Under the pieces are notes generated by a model. That model was not told where the DNA came from. It was given only the letters and a program-made list of their open reading frames with translations, and did no database searches. The position numbers were made by a program, and so were the translations under genes. A stretch of 64,000 bases of DNA from Abelmoschus esculentus (taxonomy: Eukaryota > Streptophyta > Magnoliopsida > Malvales > Malvaceae). Where the stretch lies: positions 7,666,737 to 7,730,736 of the forward strand of contig JAUCBN010000034.1 of the NCBI GenBank assembly GCA_035048815.1, written 5' to 3'. Positions 46,951 through 59,123 of the stretch are shown here, piece after piece (within the stretch, counting starts at the first letter, position 1; each line of letters begins with the position of its first letter).

Positions 46951-49938
46951 TTAATTCGTTAAAGGAGGGCGTGATAGGGCATCTTCCAAAGTGATGGTCT
47001 CCATGGTTTTTATATCCTGTGGTCCAGAATAATGCTTCAAGCGTTGTCCATTTACTTTGAATTCATGGTCATCTGTTAGTGATTTGATCGTTACAACTCC
47101 ATGGGGAAAAACTCGAACAACTTCAAATGGTCCTGACCATCTAGATTTGAGTTTTCCTGAAAACAGTTTAAGTCTAGAGTTGTAAAGGAGAACGTGCTGC
47201 CCCGGCAGGAACTGCCTTGGCAGTAACTGCCTTGGCAGTAACCTTCTGTCATGCCATTTCTTTGTTTTCTCTTTGTAGATTTTGGCATTCTCATAGGCTG
47301 CTGTCCGAAACTCTTCTATCTCATTGAAATCTAGTAGTCTTTTCTGTCCGGCTTTTTCCCAATCCATATTTAAATTTTTGACTGCCCAATATGCTTTGTG
47401 TTCGATTTCGACAGGCAAATGACAGGCTTTCCCAAACACAAGTTTATATGGTGATGTTCCTAATGGAGTTTTGAATGCTGTCCTGTAAGCCCATAAAGCA
47501 TCATCGAGACGATAGGACCAATCCTTTCTAGATGGGTTCACCACCTTCTCAAGGATCTATTTTAGTTCCTTATTGGATATCTCGGCTTGCCCATTTGTCT
47601 GTGGATGATATGCCATCGCGAGCTTGTGGGTGATGCCTAGTTTCTTTAAGGTCGCGGCAATCAGTCTGTTATCGAAGTGTTTCCCTTCGTCACTTATGAT
47701 TGCTCTAGGGATTCCAAACCTTGTAAAAATGTTTTTCTTGAGAAATCTTTGAACTGTTTTAGAATCATTGTGCGGTGTGGCGATTGCTTCGACCCACTTT
47801 GATACGTAGTCCACGGCCACTAAGATATAAAGGTTTCCTTGAGAAGATGGAAAAGGTCCCATGAAATCTATTCCCCAAACATCGAATAGTTCTACTTCCA
47901 GTATGGGTCGTAAAGGCATCTCATGTCGTCTTGAAATGTTGCTTGTGCGTTGGCAGCGATCGCAATTCTTGTAGTAGTCATGGGCATCTTTATAAAGTGT
48001 GGGCCAGTATAAGCCGAATTGCAGCACCTTTGCTGCTGTCCTATTTCCTCCAAAATGCCCACCGCAAGGTGAGTCATGGCAGTGCTGGAGTACTGCTTTT
48101 TGTTCTTCTTCTGGCACACATCTTCTTATAACCTGATCTGCACAATGCTTGAACAGAAGAGGGTCGTCCCAGTAATAATGTTTTGCATTGTGCTGAAATC
48201 TCTTTTTTTCGTTAGGATTGAGGTTATAAGGAATAATACCACTAACAAGATAATTAACAATATCAACATACCAGGGGGTGGATGTTATGGCGGCAAGGTC
48301 TTCTATTAATGTTGTAGATATGTATTCAGTCAATGCCGCGGCAGCGCGGTTGTATACTGCGATGGCCTCTGTCTCGGCAGTATCTTTTGCAATAGTAACA
48401 ATTTGCAGTATTTGTTCATCTGGAAATTCATCTTGTATATCTTCAAATGAGTGAGTATTATCTTTGTTCTCTAATCTAGAAAGATGATCGGCCACTTGGT
48501 TTTCTATACCCTTGCGATCTTTGATCTCAACGTCGAATTCTTGTAAAAGAAGGATCCATCTAATCAATCTGGGCTTGGCATCCTTCTTTGAGAAAAGGTA
48601 CTTAATTGCTGAATGATCCGTGTGGACTGTGACCCTTGTTCCGATGAGATATGATCGAAATTTATCAAAGGCAAACACTACTGCCAGTAATTCTTTTTCA
48701 GTTGTGGTGTAGTTAATCTGGGCATCATTGAGCGTTTTGCTGGCATAGTAGATCACATGAAACAGATTATTCTTCCTCTGCCCGAGTGCTGCCCCGACAA
48801 CATGATCACTAGCATCACACATTAATTCAAATGGCAATGACCAATCCAGTGGGATAACTATTGGTGCAGTGATTGGCTTCTCCTTTGGAGTCTCGAATGC
48901 GTCAGTGCATTTTTTATTGAACTCGAATTTCCTATCTTGTTCAAGTAAGTTGCAAAGAGGTTTAGAAATTTTGGAAAAATTAGAAATAAACCTTCTGTAG
49001 AACCCTTCATGTCCCAAGAAGCTTCGAACTCCTTTTACAGAATTTGGTGGAGGTAAATTCTTTATCACGTCTATCTTGGCCTTATCCACTTCTATTCCCT
49101 TTGATGATATTTTGTGACCTAACACAATGCCTTCAGTCACCATAAAATGGCATTTTTCCCAGTTTAAGACTAGGTTGGATTCCTCACATCTTTGCAGCAC
49201 TTTTTCCAGATTGCCGAGGCAGTGATCAAAGCTGTCTCCAAAAACTGAAAAATCATCCATAAATATCTCCAAAAAGTCCTCGATCATGTCAGAAAAAATT
49301 GCCATTATACATCTCTGGAATGTTGCCGAGGCATTGCAAAGGCCGAATGGCATCCTTCGAAATACATAAGTGCCGTATGGACAAGTAAACGTCGTTTTTG
49401 CCTGATCTTTTGGATCAATGGCAATCTGATTATATCCTGAATACCCATCAAGAAAACAGTAATATGGTTTACCAACAAGTCTATCCAGCATTTCATCAAT
49501 GAAAGGTAAGAGGAAGTGATCCTTCTTTGTTGCTTTATTCAACTTGCGATAATCCATACAAACTCTCAAACCGGTCACAGTCCTGGTTGGTATTAGTTCG
49601 TTGTTCTCATTGGTTATAACAGTCATAACACCTTTCTTAGGTACATACTGCACCGGGCTTACCCATGCACTGTTAGAGATGGGATAAATAATTCCTGCAT
49701 CCAGCCATTTGATAATTTCCTTACGTACTACCTCTTTCATAGCCTGGTTAAGTCTCCTTTGAGCTTCTACAGTGGGCTTATGGTCTTCTTCCAGGAGGAT
49801 TTTGTGCATGTACACTGCTGGACTTATTCCCTTCAAATCATCAATTGACCATCCGATTGCCTTTTTGTGCTGCTGCAGCATTGCTATTAGGGTCTGTTCC
49901 TGTTCTGGCAACAACTTAGAAGAAATTATTACCGACAT
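46951..49938 (-). pseudogene. Athila/Tat pol: RT, RNase H, integrase, one internal stop
   Basis: One reading frame of about 995 codons, broken once by TAG at 47557-47559 within the integrase. RT: CMDYRKLNKATKKDHF, DGYSGYNQI, FRRMPFGLCNA, and active site IFMDDFSVFG with both Asp. RNase H: ELMCDASDHVVGAALGQ, TEKELLAVVFA, HTDHSAIKYL and ADHLSRLE. Integrase: the HHCC finger ends CDRCQRTSN; core WGIDFMGPFP, SDEGKHFDN and GQAE keep the D-D-E set. After the stop the same frame continues (NPSRKDWS) to the C-terminal fold near 46951. The frame stays open upstream of the first ATG to about 50035 and lies one base out of register with protease, so a frameshift sits near 50040. Confidence 0.92.
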
Positions 49939-50038
49939 CGTATGGTTATCTCCCAGATAAGCATATTTTAGTTTTTCTGGTAAGGGTTTTAGTTCTGGGA
50001 CAAATGGTTCTTTATTACCAGATTGTTCATTTTTCTCT

Positions 50039-52603
50039 TTACTCTAATGGTTCAAAGTACTTACCTGGAAGATGTGCTGTCCAGTTTGCTTCCTCCTTCT
50101 CAGTTGTCTCAGCACTGTTTAAAGAATGGCTGTAACAATCATCCAAATTACTACCGAGGCAACCCTGAGGTATGTCATGAAGATTACTGCCGAGGCAATT
50201 GTTGCTCAGACAAGGGATTGTGTAATTATCATCTGGGTCATTCAGTAGTTGACATTCTTCCTCTAATTCGTCGTGTCTTTTCATCAGTTGACACATATTT
50301 AGTTTGATTTCCTGATCATTGATTCTCATGGTTAATTCTCCCTTTTCCACGTCAATCAATGTATGTCCAGTTGCTAGGAAGGGTCTCCCAAGGATAATCG
50401 GTGCGCTGTCATCTGCTTCACAATCAAGGACAAGGAAGTCGGCAGAAAAAATAAACTTGTCAACTCTTACCAGTATGTCCTCGATTTTGCCTTCAGGTTG
50501 CACATAGGATCTATCCGCGAGTTAGAGCATTACTGTTGTAGGCTTCGGCCTTCCAATTCCAAGCTTTTGGAAGACTGATTTAGGCATGAGGTTTATACTT
50601 GCTCCAAGGTCGCATAGGGCCTTTCCTTCATAACTCTTTCCTATCGCACAAGGTATAGTGAAACAACCAAGATCTTTTAACTTTGGTGGCATGCGGTTAT
50701 GCAGCATTGCCATGCATCCCTCGGTGGCAGCCACTGTCTCAAACTCACCTATTCATTTTCTCTTTGATACCATATCTTTTAAGAACTTGGCATAGTTGGG
50801 CATTTGTTCAATGGCCTCAACGAATGGTATGTTGATGTGGACTTGCTTCAAGATATCGAGGAACTTCTTGAACTGTTGATCCTGTTTTTGTTTCTTCAAC
50901 CTTTGCGGGAAAGGTGGTGGTGGTCTCATCTCGTCCAGGGTTTCTTTAGTTTGGAATCGTATACCTGACACCACTAGAATTTTTGCTGCCTCGGCAGACT
51001 GCTCAGGCGCTGTAGTGCTTGCTGCCGGGGCAGTGTTATCAGTCTCGGTTTGCTCAGCCTCTTCTATTGGTTAATCCGCTAGATGGGTTCGGTTCTCTGG
51101 GATCTTTTCTTTCAACTGTAGACTACTCCTAGTAGTGATTGCCTTGCACTGTTCATGGCTTAGTACCTTAGCAACCTCAGTATTGCTAGGTAGGCCTCCT
51201 TGTGGTCTAGTGTTTATACATTGAGCAAACTGCCCAACCTGAGTTTCCAGAGTTTTTATGGCCGCTTCTTGATTTTGTAGCCTCATCTCAGTCCTATTCA
51301 TGAAGGCGTCGGTCCTCTTGATGAAATTACTATTTTCCGCTATGTATGACTCGGTTTTCATCATGAAGGCCTTTAGCGTGTTTTCCAATGAATTGACCGG
51401 TTGCTGCTGCATCTGCTGCGACGGCATCGGTTGCTGGACTTGCTGCTGCGGCATTGGCTGCTGAAATTCTGATGGTTGGGTGATTGGGTTTAAGGCATTA
51501 TTTGGGTTGCTCCATGATAAGTTTGGATGCCTCTTCCATGAGGGGTTGTACGTGTTGGACATCACATTGTTACAGTTGTAGTTCCCAACATACATACTGG
51601 TTTCTTGATTCATGCAATCAACAGAACTGTGGTTACCTCCACATAAATCACAACATAAATCAATTTCCTTGACCTCACGGGTATTGTTTTGTAATTGTAG
51701 GTTTTGCACCATCTTGGTAAGAGAGGCCAATTGTGCTGCCACTGAACTTGATGAATCTAATTCGTTTACTGTGGCTTGGCGTATTACTCCTCCTCGCCTA
51801 GATGTGGGAAACTGGAAGTCATTCCTTGCGAGTTTATTCAAAATTTCAATAGCTTCCTCGGGTGCCTTGTCCAAGAGTGTGCCGTTTGCCGAGGCATCTA
51901 ACATCATCCTTGTCGGGGCATTCGTGGCGTTGTAAAACATTGTCACTTGTGTCCATAAGGGAAATCCATGCAGCGGACACTTGTGCAATAGCTCTCTGTA
52001 GCGTTCCTATGCCTTGTACATTGGTTCGTCTTCAGCTTGTCGGAAAGAAGTAATTTCATTACGAATTCTATCATATAGATTAGTAGGATTAAAGCGAGTA
52101 ATGAAATCACGGCAAAGTTCACTCCAGGATCCAATAGATCCCGCTGGAATGCTATTCAACCAACCTTTCGCCCTATCCCTCAGTGAATAGGGGAATAGCT
52201 TTAACCGCAAGACATCTTCATGGACTCCTTGGATTTTGAAAGAGTTGCATATTTCCATGAAAGATTTGAGATGCTGCCTTGCGTCTTCAGTTGCAGACCC
52301 ACCAAATTGTCCAATTGTATTTAACATGTTGAACATAACAGGTTTAAGTTCAAAATGGGTTGCTTCGATCTCGGGTGTAACGACTCCTAGGTTTAGTCCA
52401 TTTAAGTCCTCCTCCAAAAAATCTCTGACAGTCAGCTACCGCGGCCCAGGTGGCGGCGGTAGACCTTCATTGTCGACAGGTATGTTTTGTCTTGCCTGAA
52501 CCTCTGCCATGACTCCTCGGATTTGTCTCCTCAACCTTAACCCTGTTCTTTCAATCTCAGGATTTAACTCGTATAAGGGGTTGTTTGGATTGGCCCTGGT
52601 CAT
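50039..52603 (-). pseudogene. Athila/Tat gag-protease, five in-frame stops
   Basis: Begins MTRANPNNPLYELNPEIE at 52603; an upstream ATG at 52669 adds only a Phe-rich stretch. Gag core: SATEDARQHLKSFMEICNSF, KGWLNSIPAGS and LCRDFITRFNP. A CX2CX3HX4C finger (CDLCGGNHSSVDC, near 51645) is the form usual in this lineage. A Gln/Met/Pro-rich linker follows. Protease: ALCDLGASINLMPKSVF (near 50600) then IILGRPFLATG. Stops in this one frame lie at 52436, 52007, 51071, 50753 and 50522. Without them it would form a single gag-protease frame. Confidence 0.88.
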
Positions 52604-52683
52604 ACACCAAGAAAAACAAAAGTAAAATAAAAAGAAAAAGAAAAAGAAACAAGAAAACAAGGAAAACAAAATTTAGTTGCCAG

Positions 52684-52701
52684 TCCCCGGCAACGACGCC
52701 A
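52684..52701 (-). other. Primer-binding site, Athila type
   Basis: The minus strand reads TGGCGTCGTTGCCGGGGA seven bases after the 5' LTR. It differs by one base from TGGCGCCGTTGCCGGGGA, the tRNA-Asp-like site of Athila elements. Confidence 0.8.
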
Positions 52702-52708
52702 AAAACTT

Positions 52709-54042
52709 GTCGCGTGTCAAAAGTGCGCGTTTAGTGCAAGCGGACACATCGCAAGTAATAAGTGATAAGTATGTTATCGAGTTATCATCTCCTCAGGGAC
52801 TGATATACTTAATATGCTTCCTTTATCTCCTTGCTCTGTGGAAAGGTAAAAGCATAAGTGAATTGGTGTGATTTATTTAAACTAAAATAATTGAATAAAA
52901 ATAAAGAGTCAAAATATTAGAGAGAAAGAGATGGGCCAGGATCCAGTTGTGTTGTATTGTGGACTTGATTGACTTGTCTTTATCCAATGCAATCGCATAT
53001 CTCTGCCTCGGCAGCACTGCAGTTTACTGTCTGGGCAGCGATAACGCTGTCTGCCGCGGCAATCCCTTGCTCGTGGGCAGACTTTACCAAAGTTCGGCAA
53101 AGTGTCCTTGAATGACTCCGCTTATCCCTAAGTCAGAGTGCTGTTGATGACTAGTCCTTGATGATACCTCCCGACGTGAACCAATTATACTCACCAACCA
53201 ATCTCACACTTCTTTTAGCCGCTGAAACTCTTAACCTATCCCTAGGCCGAGTTAGTATTTCGCGATTGAAACACCGTACTTACCCCTTTCGTGAATCTAA
53301 CTCTCCCGAGCTTAGATAAATGGATTACTCACAAACTTCCCTCTCGGGCTTGAATGCGAGAACAAGGAATAACAAAGGATAAGCAAACCTTGATAATCTT
53401 TATTGCATTGAATAAAAGACAAATTACAATCTCCTCTCACAAATACTCCACAACCTTCACCTAAACCTTATGAAGGTTTTAGAACATGCTGGAGAGGAAG
53501 GAAACAAGAGTAGAAGTCGGCTCTCCCTAGGTATTTCCGATCTCTGATACATTGAGTGGCTAGGTCTTTATATAGGCTAGACCTAGGGCAAACCTTTCCT
53601 AAGTAGAATACAACTTGGAGTAGGGAACAAGTCAAGTACATAATAATATTATATTTCCAACTTTGAATTCGGCTAAGGGGGCTTTCCCGCGTGGTCTTCC
53701 TTTGGGCTTTTCCTTGTGCTAGCCAGCTCTGATTCTTGGGCTTCAAGTCCAAACACGTTCCTTAGATTTTTGTCTTTCCATCGCCTATCACTTTGCTTCC
53801 TATCTTCCTGATGCTGCCTCGGCATCAGGTCCTGCCTCGGCCTTGTCTCTGTCGCGGCAATGGTTTTCCTGCACAGATATGAAAACATAGTAAAACGTGC
53901 CTTTTTCTATAAATATTATCTATTTAAGTATAACTTCTAAATATATCACATTAAGAACATGCATTGGTTCAAGTGGGTGAATATTTGGTGATAAATGTCG
54001 ATAAAAGGAGTAGAAAGTGATAGTGTGTTGAGCACTTATCAC
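52709..54042 (-). repeat. 5' LTR of the Athila/Tat-type element
   Basis: 1334 bp, same length as the 3' LTR. About 26 substitutions counted by eye, mostly transitions. Confidence 0.92.
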
Positions 54043-54056
54043 ATTCTGATCTTATA

Positions 54057-54726
54057 TCTGCATATAACATTGCATCTGGTTGGATTATCTATACGTAGGA
54101 AGTTAGTGATTAATTCACTTCTGTTTAGTGGTTCTGTGATATACCACTTCTGTTTAGTGGCTCCACCTACGGGTCGAGTTCCACTTCTGTTTGGTGTGAT
54201 GGAGATAGAGTGGTTCATGGGGAACCTACTCTTCTGATGGCGTTCGGAGATGGGTGCATATCATGCATACATGTCATCATATATATGTTGTTCTCTGTTT
54301 CTGTTTATCTACACACTAGAGACACACTAGGCTTCCTAGCTTACACCCTCTCAGTTTCCTGTTTCAGATCTCATACTTAGACTTCGTACGGTACTTGGAG
54401 GATCCTGTTTTCAGATTTATTTTACGTATGTTTACAGATTTTAAATTTCGGATTTTGTATATTATTATTTCAGTTGATATTTCGTTGTAATAAATATGGA
54501 CTTTGAACTTTTATCGGATTTCGTAACGGTTAATATTTATTTAATTTTGTGTTGAACTTTAATTTATTTGTATAATCGTTTTATAGTATTTTAATTTATT
54601 AATTATTTAATAAATTATCAGAAAATAATAATATTTATTTTATAAAACCTAACTTGCGAAACAAGTTTTCTTAATGTAAACCCTAACTTGTAATCTATGA
54701 AATTAGATTAAATTTTAGGCGTTACA
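54057..54726 (+). repeat. 3' LTR of the outer gypsy element
   Basis: Aligns to 41393-41890 and keeps about 170 bp that the left copy lost (54465-54640). Ends GGCGTTACA. Confidence 0.75.
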
Positions 54727-55009
54727 AACCACCAACAACTAATATTAAAGTTAGTGTCACTTAGAGGTATTTATTATCGGATATCGGATCGAACAGATAT
54801 TGTTTATTTTAATATCTGATTTTTTAGATCGATAATATAGTGTAGAACTAATGTTTCGATATAATAATTAAAAATAGTTTTGGACTAATTTGAAAAGACT
54901 TTAAAAATGGTTCTTATGTCCAAACAACTTGAAAATATATTTAATAAGTTTTTGAGAGATTTTAAAAGTGTTTTAAATGATTTAAAGAAACCAAAGAAGT
55001 GATTTTAAC

Positions 55010-55757
55010 GTCTGCGTGTGTTTGACCCGGATAATGTAATCAAAGGGGATATTGCGATAGTCGGCCAGAAGCTAGCAAACGATGTGCAAAGTGGTTTGTT
55101 TGTTTCGAGCGTGTTGTGTGGTCTGGCTGCTCCAAAACATCAATGGAGTTGCCCAGATCGGGGATGGGTTAAGGTCAACGTGGATGGGGCGGTTGGTGGT
55201 GCGACGGGTATGGCTTCTATCGGGGGTGTCATTCGTGGTGCGGATGGCGAATGGTTATTTGGCTTCGGGCGGAGTATTAGGATTTGCTCGGTTCTGTTAT
55301 CTGAATTATGGGTAATACATGATGGGTTGGTCCATGCATGGAAGTGTGGTTTTCGTAGAGTAATTGTTGAATCCGACAATGGTCAAGCGATGGATATTTG
55401 TCATCGAAATACCAAGGCCTTATAAGGTTCAATGATTGTGGATTTGGTGCATGAATTGCTTGATAGGCGATGGGAGGTGCGCGTGAGGCGGGTGAGTCGA
55501 CAACTGCACATGGTTGCGGATTGTCTTGCTGGGATGATGAGAGGTAAATCGATTGGATTATGTGTTTATAATACACCACCTAGTGAGGTTATTCAGCTAG
55601 TCCAGGCTGATTTGGTCCCTGATTAATATCTTGTTTTCTTGTAGCCGTTTGTGGCACTGATCTTGTAAGTACTCGCTTGTGCACTCTTTTTCCTCCATTT
55701 AGGTTTAGGGAGGTTTTTTAACGAGGCACAAGCGTGTGCGCTTCTTTACCCTTTAAA
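55010..55757 (+). mobile_element. 5'-truncated LINE (L1-type) 3' end with RNase H domain and 17-bp target duplication
   Basis: The frame at 55018-55626 encodes the C-terminal RNase H of plant L1-type LINEs: GWVKVNVDGAVGGATG (first catalytic Asp), SIGGVIRGADGEWLFGF, LLSELWVIHDGLVHAWKCG (Glu), VIVESDNGQA (Asp), then MVADCLAGMMRG. One stop (TAA at 55423-55425) interrupts it. The 3' UTR runs to a short poly(A). AAAGAAGTGATTTTAAC occurs at 54993-55009 and again at 55758-55774, a 17-bp duplication that sets both ends. This is a standard dead-on-arrival insertion by target-primed reverse transcription. No endonuclease or RT part is present. Confidence 0.88.
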
Positions 55758-55773
55758 AAAGAAGTGATTTTAA

Positions 55774-56060
55774 CATAGGCGTTTCGATACACCTCCCAAG
55801 TGTTTTGATACAGCCATACTTTTCAAAGGCAAAATTGCACAGGTGTTTCGATACCTGTTTCGATACCTTTTTACCACTGTGAGGTTTGGTTTCGATACAC
55901 CCCAAACGGTCATAAACGATTTTATGAAAAAACCCAATGGCTAGGAGCAATATCGAAACCCATTTCGATACCGGTTCTTAAATGCAGGTTCAACGGCTAT
56001 TTCCCAAAGCAGCGGTATTGATACCTCTTTTAGGCGTTTTGATACCTCCTGTACCAGAAG
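55774..56060. repeat. Second degenerate TTTCGATACC motif array
   Basis: About ten variants (GTTTCGATACACC, TTTTGATACAGCC, ATTTCGATACCGG and similar) at irregular 12-40 base spacing. Same motif family as in the solo LTR at 27450-27730. The LINE inserted just at its left edge. Confidence 0.75.
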
Positions 56061-57400
56061 CAGAAATAAGCCTTGAAATCAGCTCCAAACGGTTCCAAAT
56101 CAATCCCAATGGTCACCAACGGCTACAAGCTCATTTGAGATGATAAAAGGAAACATCAAGCATCAAGATAAGACTAATGCTTACATTGTAACAACAATAC
56201 GATGAAAGATTTGTCTTAGAGCTTAATTCTTATCTTTTGGGTAGACAACACTTGTGAGATTAATGTTTATGTATGCTCAAGTGTATTAGGATTGGGTGAG
56301 AGCTTAGTTACAAACAATTAACCTTATTAGAAGGATTCAAGTTTGCTTAAGAATTCTCTTTGTGAGTGAATTCCTAAAGTTCAGTTGTGAACTTTGGATG
56401 CTTGATTTGGGTTGTGAATCAAGGTTTGTAAGGTTATCCCTTTGTTCCTCAAAAGGTTGAATTCTTAGTGAATTGTGGAAATCCTTAATAGGATGCTAAG
56501 GCAGTGGATGTAGGACTTGAGTTAGAAGTCTGAAGCACTCTAAAATCCTCGTCTTCAATTCTTATCTTTTTGCTTCCACAACAAACACCCAAATTAGCAT
56601 TTTCTCCATTATTTGGCGAGTTTAATCGGTTATTCATCGAGCACCTTCAAGCCCAACATATAGTTATGCATATTCAATCCAATTTTTTTAAATATCCATT
56701 TTTTAGACAATCGGGTAATCGGATCGGATTTTTAGATATATGATTATTCAAAAATATATTTTAATTTTATAATTTTTTTAAATTTAAAGGTTATATTTAT
56801 GAAAATTTTGGAATTTCAAATATATTAAATTATAAATCGTGTTAAATATAACAAGATCTACGTCTATAAATTTTTTAATTATTTTAATTTTTGAATATGA
56901 CAAGCATCAAATTATAAAAAATATATTCATAAAATTTAAATTTTTATATTTTTGGATAACCCAAAACTAAAAATATTATGATCCGTATTCGATATAAAAA
57001 ATTTAAAATTAGATCTAATATTCAGTTTCAAAATCAACAGATCGAATATCAAAATTTTAAATTAAATCGACGAATAATCGAAACGAATCGTTGAGATTAG
57101 ATATTTTTGAAGGCTGCCACCGCCGGTCGAGAAAAAAAACAAAACATAACTTATGCAACGTTAAAAAAGCTTAGAGAAAAAAAAAGTTACGACCAAAACT
57201 AATTTAAAATAAACATTCGTTTAATATTATTTTTAATTTTTGAATTGATTCTTACTCCTAATTAAGTACTAGGCACTCAAGTTATATTTATAAAATTATA
57301 TAATTTGCTTTACTCAAATTATAAGTTTCTAAATTAGAATTAAAAAAATTCAAAAACTTGAATAAATCAAAATTCAATATTATTTTTAATTTTAGAATTG
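56061..57400. other. Intergenic DNA, probably repeat-derived
   Basis: 56061-56640 has near-genic composition but no frame longer than about 60 codons and no known motif; it may be the rest of the unit that carries the TTTCGATACC array. 56640-57400 is A/T-rich, with degenerate TATCGGAT phrases matching 54775-54800. Confidence 0.4.
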
Positions 57401-57419
57401 AATCAAGTTTTGCTTATTC

Positions 57420-58370
57420 ATTAAACCTGACAAACTTGATTCGAGAACCAAAAACTGAATCGATTTACTTGAACCGAAATCCGATTGAATCCAAACAAGA
57501 TAATCCTAAAGTGATCTGAAATCCGAATTGAAACTAAAACCGAAACCAATCCAAATTCTAGAAGAACCGATATAGACTCGTAATCGATTTGACCCGAACC
57601 GATTTTCACTCGAACCTAAAATAACCCGAACCGAAAACAACCCGAAATTAACTTGCTCATACTGATCTAAACCGAACATCAATCCGATTTTAACCCGATA
57701 ATTGAGTCAAAGTGAATGAATAATTTATTTTTACTATTGTTTATTTTTTAAAAATATGATAAATAATAAAATAATATATATTTTATTATCCTTTTGTATT
57801 ATGATAATACTAGTTAATCACTATATCTGATAATAATTTAATGTTTAATATCACATTTCTTTCTTTAAAAATTATTTTATTTTTTATCAATCAGTCTCTA
57901 TCAGAACTGGACCTCCATTTTGATTCATCTGCTCATAATGAACACTAAAGACCAGTAATCCACGATGCAAATAGTGTTTGCATTTGAAAATATCCATATA
58001 CGAAAATAACACAGCCAATTTGAAAATAGAAATTAGAAAGTGCACCTGTTAACATAAAAACAAGTCTTAATTAAATAATTTTCATTCAAAAGTGATCCGA
58101 ATTAACCCGAAAATTCAAAGATTGACCCAATCCGAACCGATCCGAATGACCCGATATAGACTTGACTCAAAAATGTTCAATCCGATATTGACCCGACCCA
58201 AAAAAAATCGATTCGATATTACCCGAATCACCGATCCGATATCTGAATTGACCTGAATTATCATATAACCGAATTAAAACCCGAACTACACCCGAAACTG
58301 AATATTAACCGAATACAAACTAACTCGAAATAAACCAAACAGAAACCGAACTGAATGACCCGTTTGCCAC
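57420..58370. repeat. CCGAA-rich degenerate repeat blocks
   Basis: Two blocks, 57420-57710 and 58085-58370, are filled with variants of ACCCGAA/AACCGAA/ATCCGAT. They resemble the subterminal repeat fields of plant hAT elements, and the right block ends GGGTCATTC on the minus strand next to a GGTGGCAAACGGG phrase. No convincing terminal repeat or 8-bp duplication was found. Confidence 0.45.
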
Positions 58371-58566
58371 CACTATTGTTCATAATTCAAAGCCAATAGT
58401 ATACTAATACTAAAATATAAAATGATGATTAAAAATATCATATTAAAATATATTATATAATAAAGAATTGAAATGATTAAATTTATAATTATAAATACTA
58501 AAATATAATTAAAATATGTGTTAAATAATATTTTTATTAAATAATAATTCAAAATTATATAGTGTC

Positions 58567-59123
58567 TAGGGGTGTTCAAACGGTTAATTCGGTCGGTGAC
58601 CGAACCGAATTACCAAAAATCGAATTAACCGAATTTTTAAAATCTTTAACCGTTAACTGAACCGAACTTTTTTTCGAAATATATTAACCGAACCGAACAA
58701 ATTTTGGTTAATTCGGTCGGTTTTCGAATTAACCGAAATTTATTAATTTTCTTATTCAAAGTTATTACGCAATAAAAATCATTGAAAATACTTTTTAGTT
58801 TACGAAGATAAATTGACATTTAATTTAAATAATATCTAAACATAGATAAAAATATTAGAATTTTAGATTAAACATTACGATAAAACAAAACAAGTTGGGT
58901 ATGGGCTTAATAATAATATATATTATATATTTATTATTTATTATATTTCGGCTAATTTGATTAATTCGGTTAATTAACCCGTTTTGAACTGAATTAACCG
59001 TTAACCGAACTTTAAAAAAAACTTTAACCACTCACCGAACAAAGTTCGGTGGCCGACCGTTTTAACCGAATTAATTCGGTTTGGTCGGTTAATTCGGTTT
59101 AACCGACCGTTTGAACACCCCTA
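58567..59123. mobile_element. hAT-family MITE, 557 bp, perfect 8-bp target duplication
   Basis: Ends TAGGGGTGTTCAAACGGT and its exact complement ACCGTTTGAACACCCCTA form an 18-bp terminal inverted repeat. ATAGTGTC flanks both sides (58559-58566 and 59124-59131). Subterminal fields of GGTTAATTCGG/CCGAATTAACC repeats lie inside both ends, and the centre is A/T-rich. No coding capacity. The 8-bp duplication and TAGGGGTG end are the hAT signature; transposase must come from elsewhere. Confidence 0.92.

Larger units (their letters stand above)
44432..54042 (-). mobile_element. Athila/Tat-type Ty3-gypsy element, structurally complete, nested
   Basis: Minus-strand element of 9.6 kb with equal 1334-bp LTRs (5' LTR 52709-54042, 3' LTR 44432-45765). 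A perfect 5-bp duplication ATTCT lies at 44427-44431 and 54043-54047. With these edges the LTR ends are GTGATAAG...GCGAC rather than TG...CA; the first T and last A may overlap the duplication. About 26 LTR differences (near 2%) point to a recent insertion. Primer-binding site, gag, protease, RT-RNase H, integrase and polypurine tract are all present. Gag-protease has five in-frame stops and pol one stop, so this copy is not autonomous. The RT signature FMDDFSVFGDSFDHCL and the PBS place it in the Athila/Tat lineage. Confidence 0.92.
41393..54726 (+). mobile_element. Gypsy element with internal pol deletion, interrupted by a nested retroelement
   Basis: Related LTR sequences lie at 41393-41890 and 54057-54726, ending GGGGTTACA and GGCGTTACA. 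The primer-binding site TGGTATCAGAGCC (41896-41908) follows the left LTR. Gag and protease are present on plus, then sequence passes from the very start of RT (CEFPDDFPKEI, about 43945) to a non-coding 3' segment, so most of pol is missing. The left LTR also lacks about 170 bp near 41800 that the right one has. A 9.6-kb element sits in its 3' region at 44432-54042. Over aligned LTR sequence I count about 16 differences in 498 bases, older than the nested element. The start of the 3' LTR is uncertain because it lies near the nested insertion. Confidence 0.82.

Noticed and set aside
47931..48309. Plus-strand frames opposite the Athila-type pol
   Set aside because: Shadows of the real minus-strand integrase/RNase H coding frame.
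57421..57609. 62-codon minus frame in the CCGAA repeat field
   Set aside because: Ser/Phe/Val-rich product of degenerate short repeats.
57420..58370. A second complete hAT MITE
   Set aside because: Subterminal-type repeats are present but I could not find terminal inverted repeats with an 8-bp duplication.
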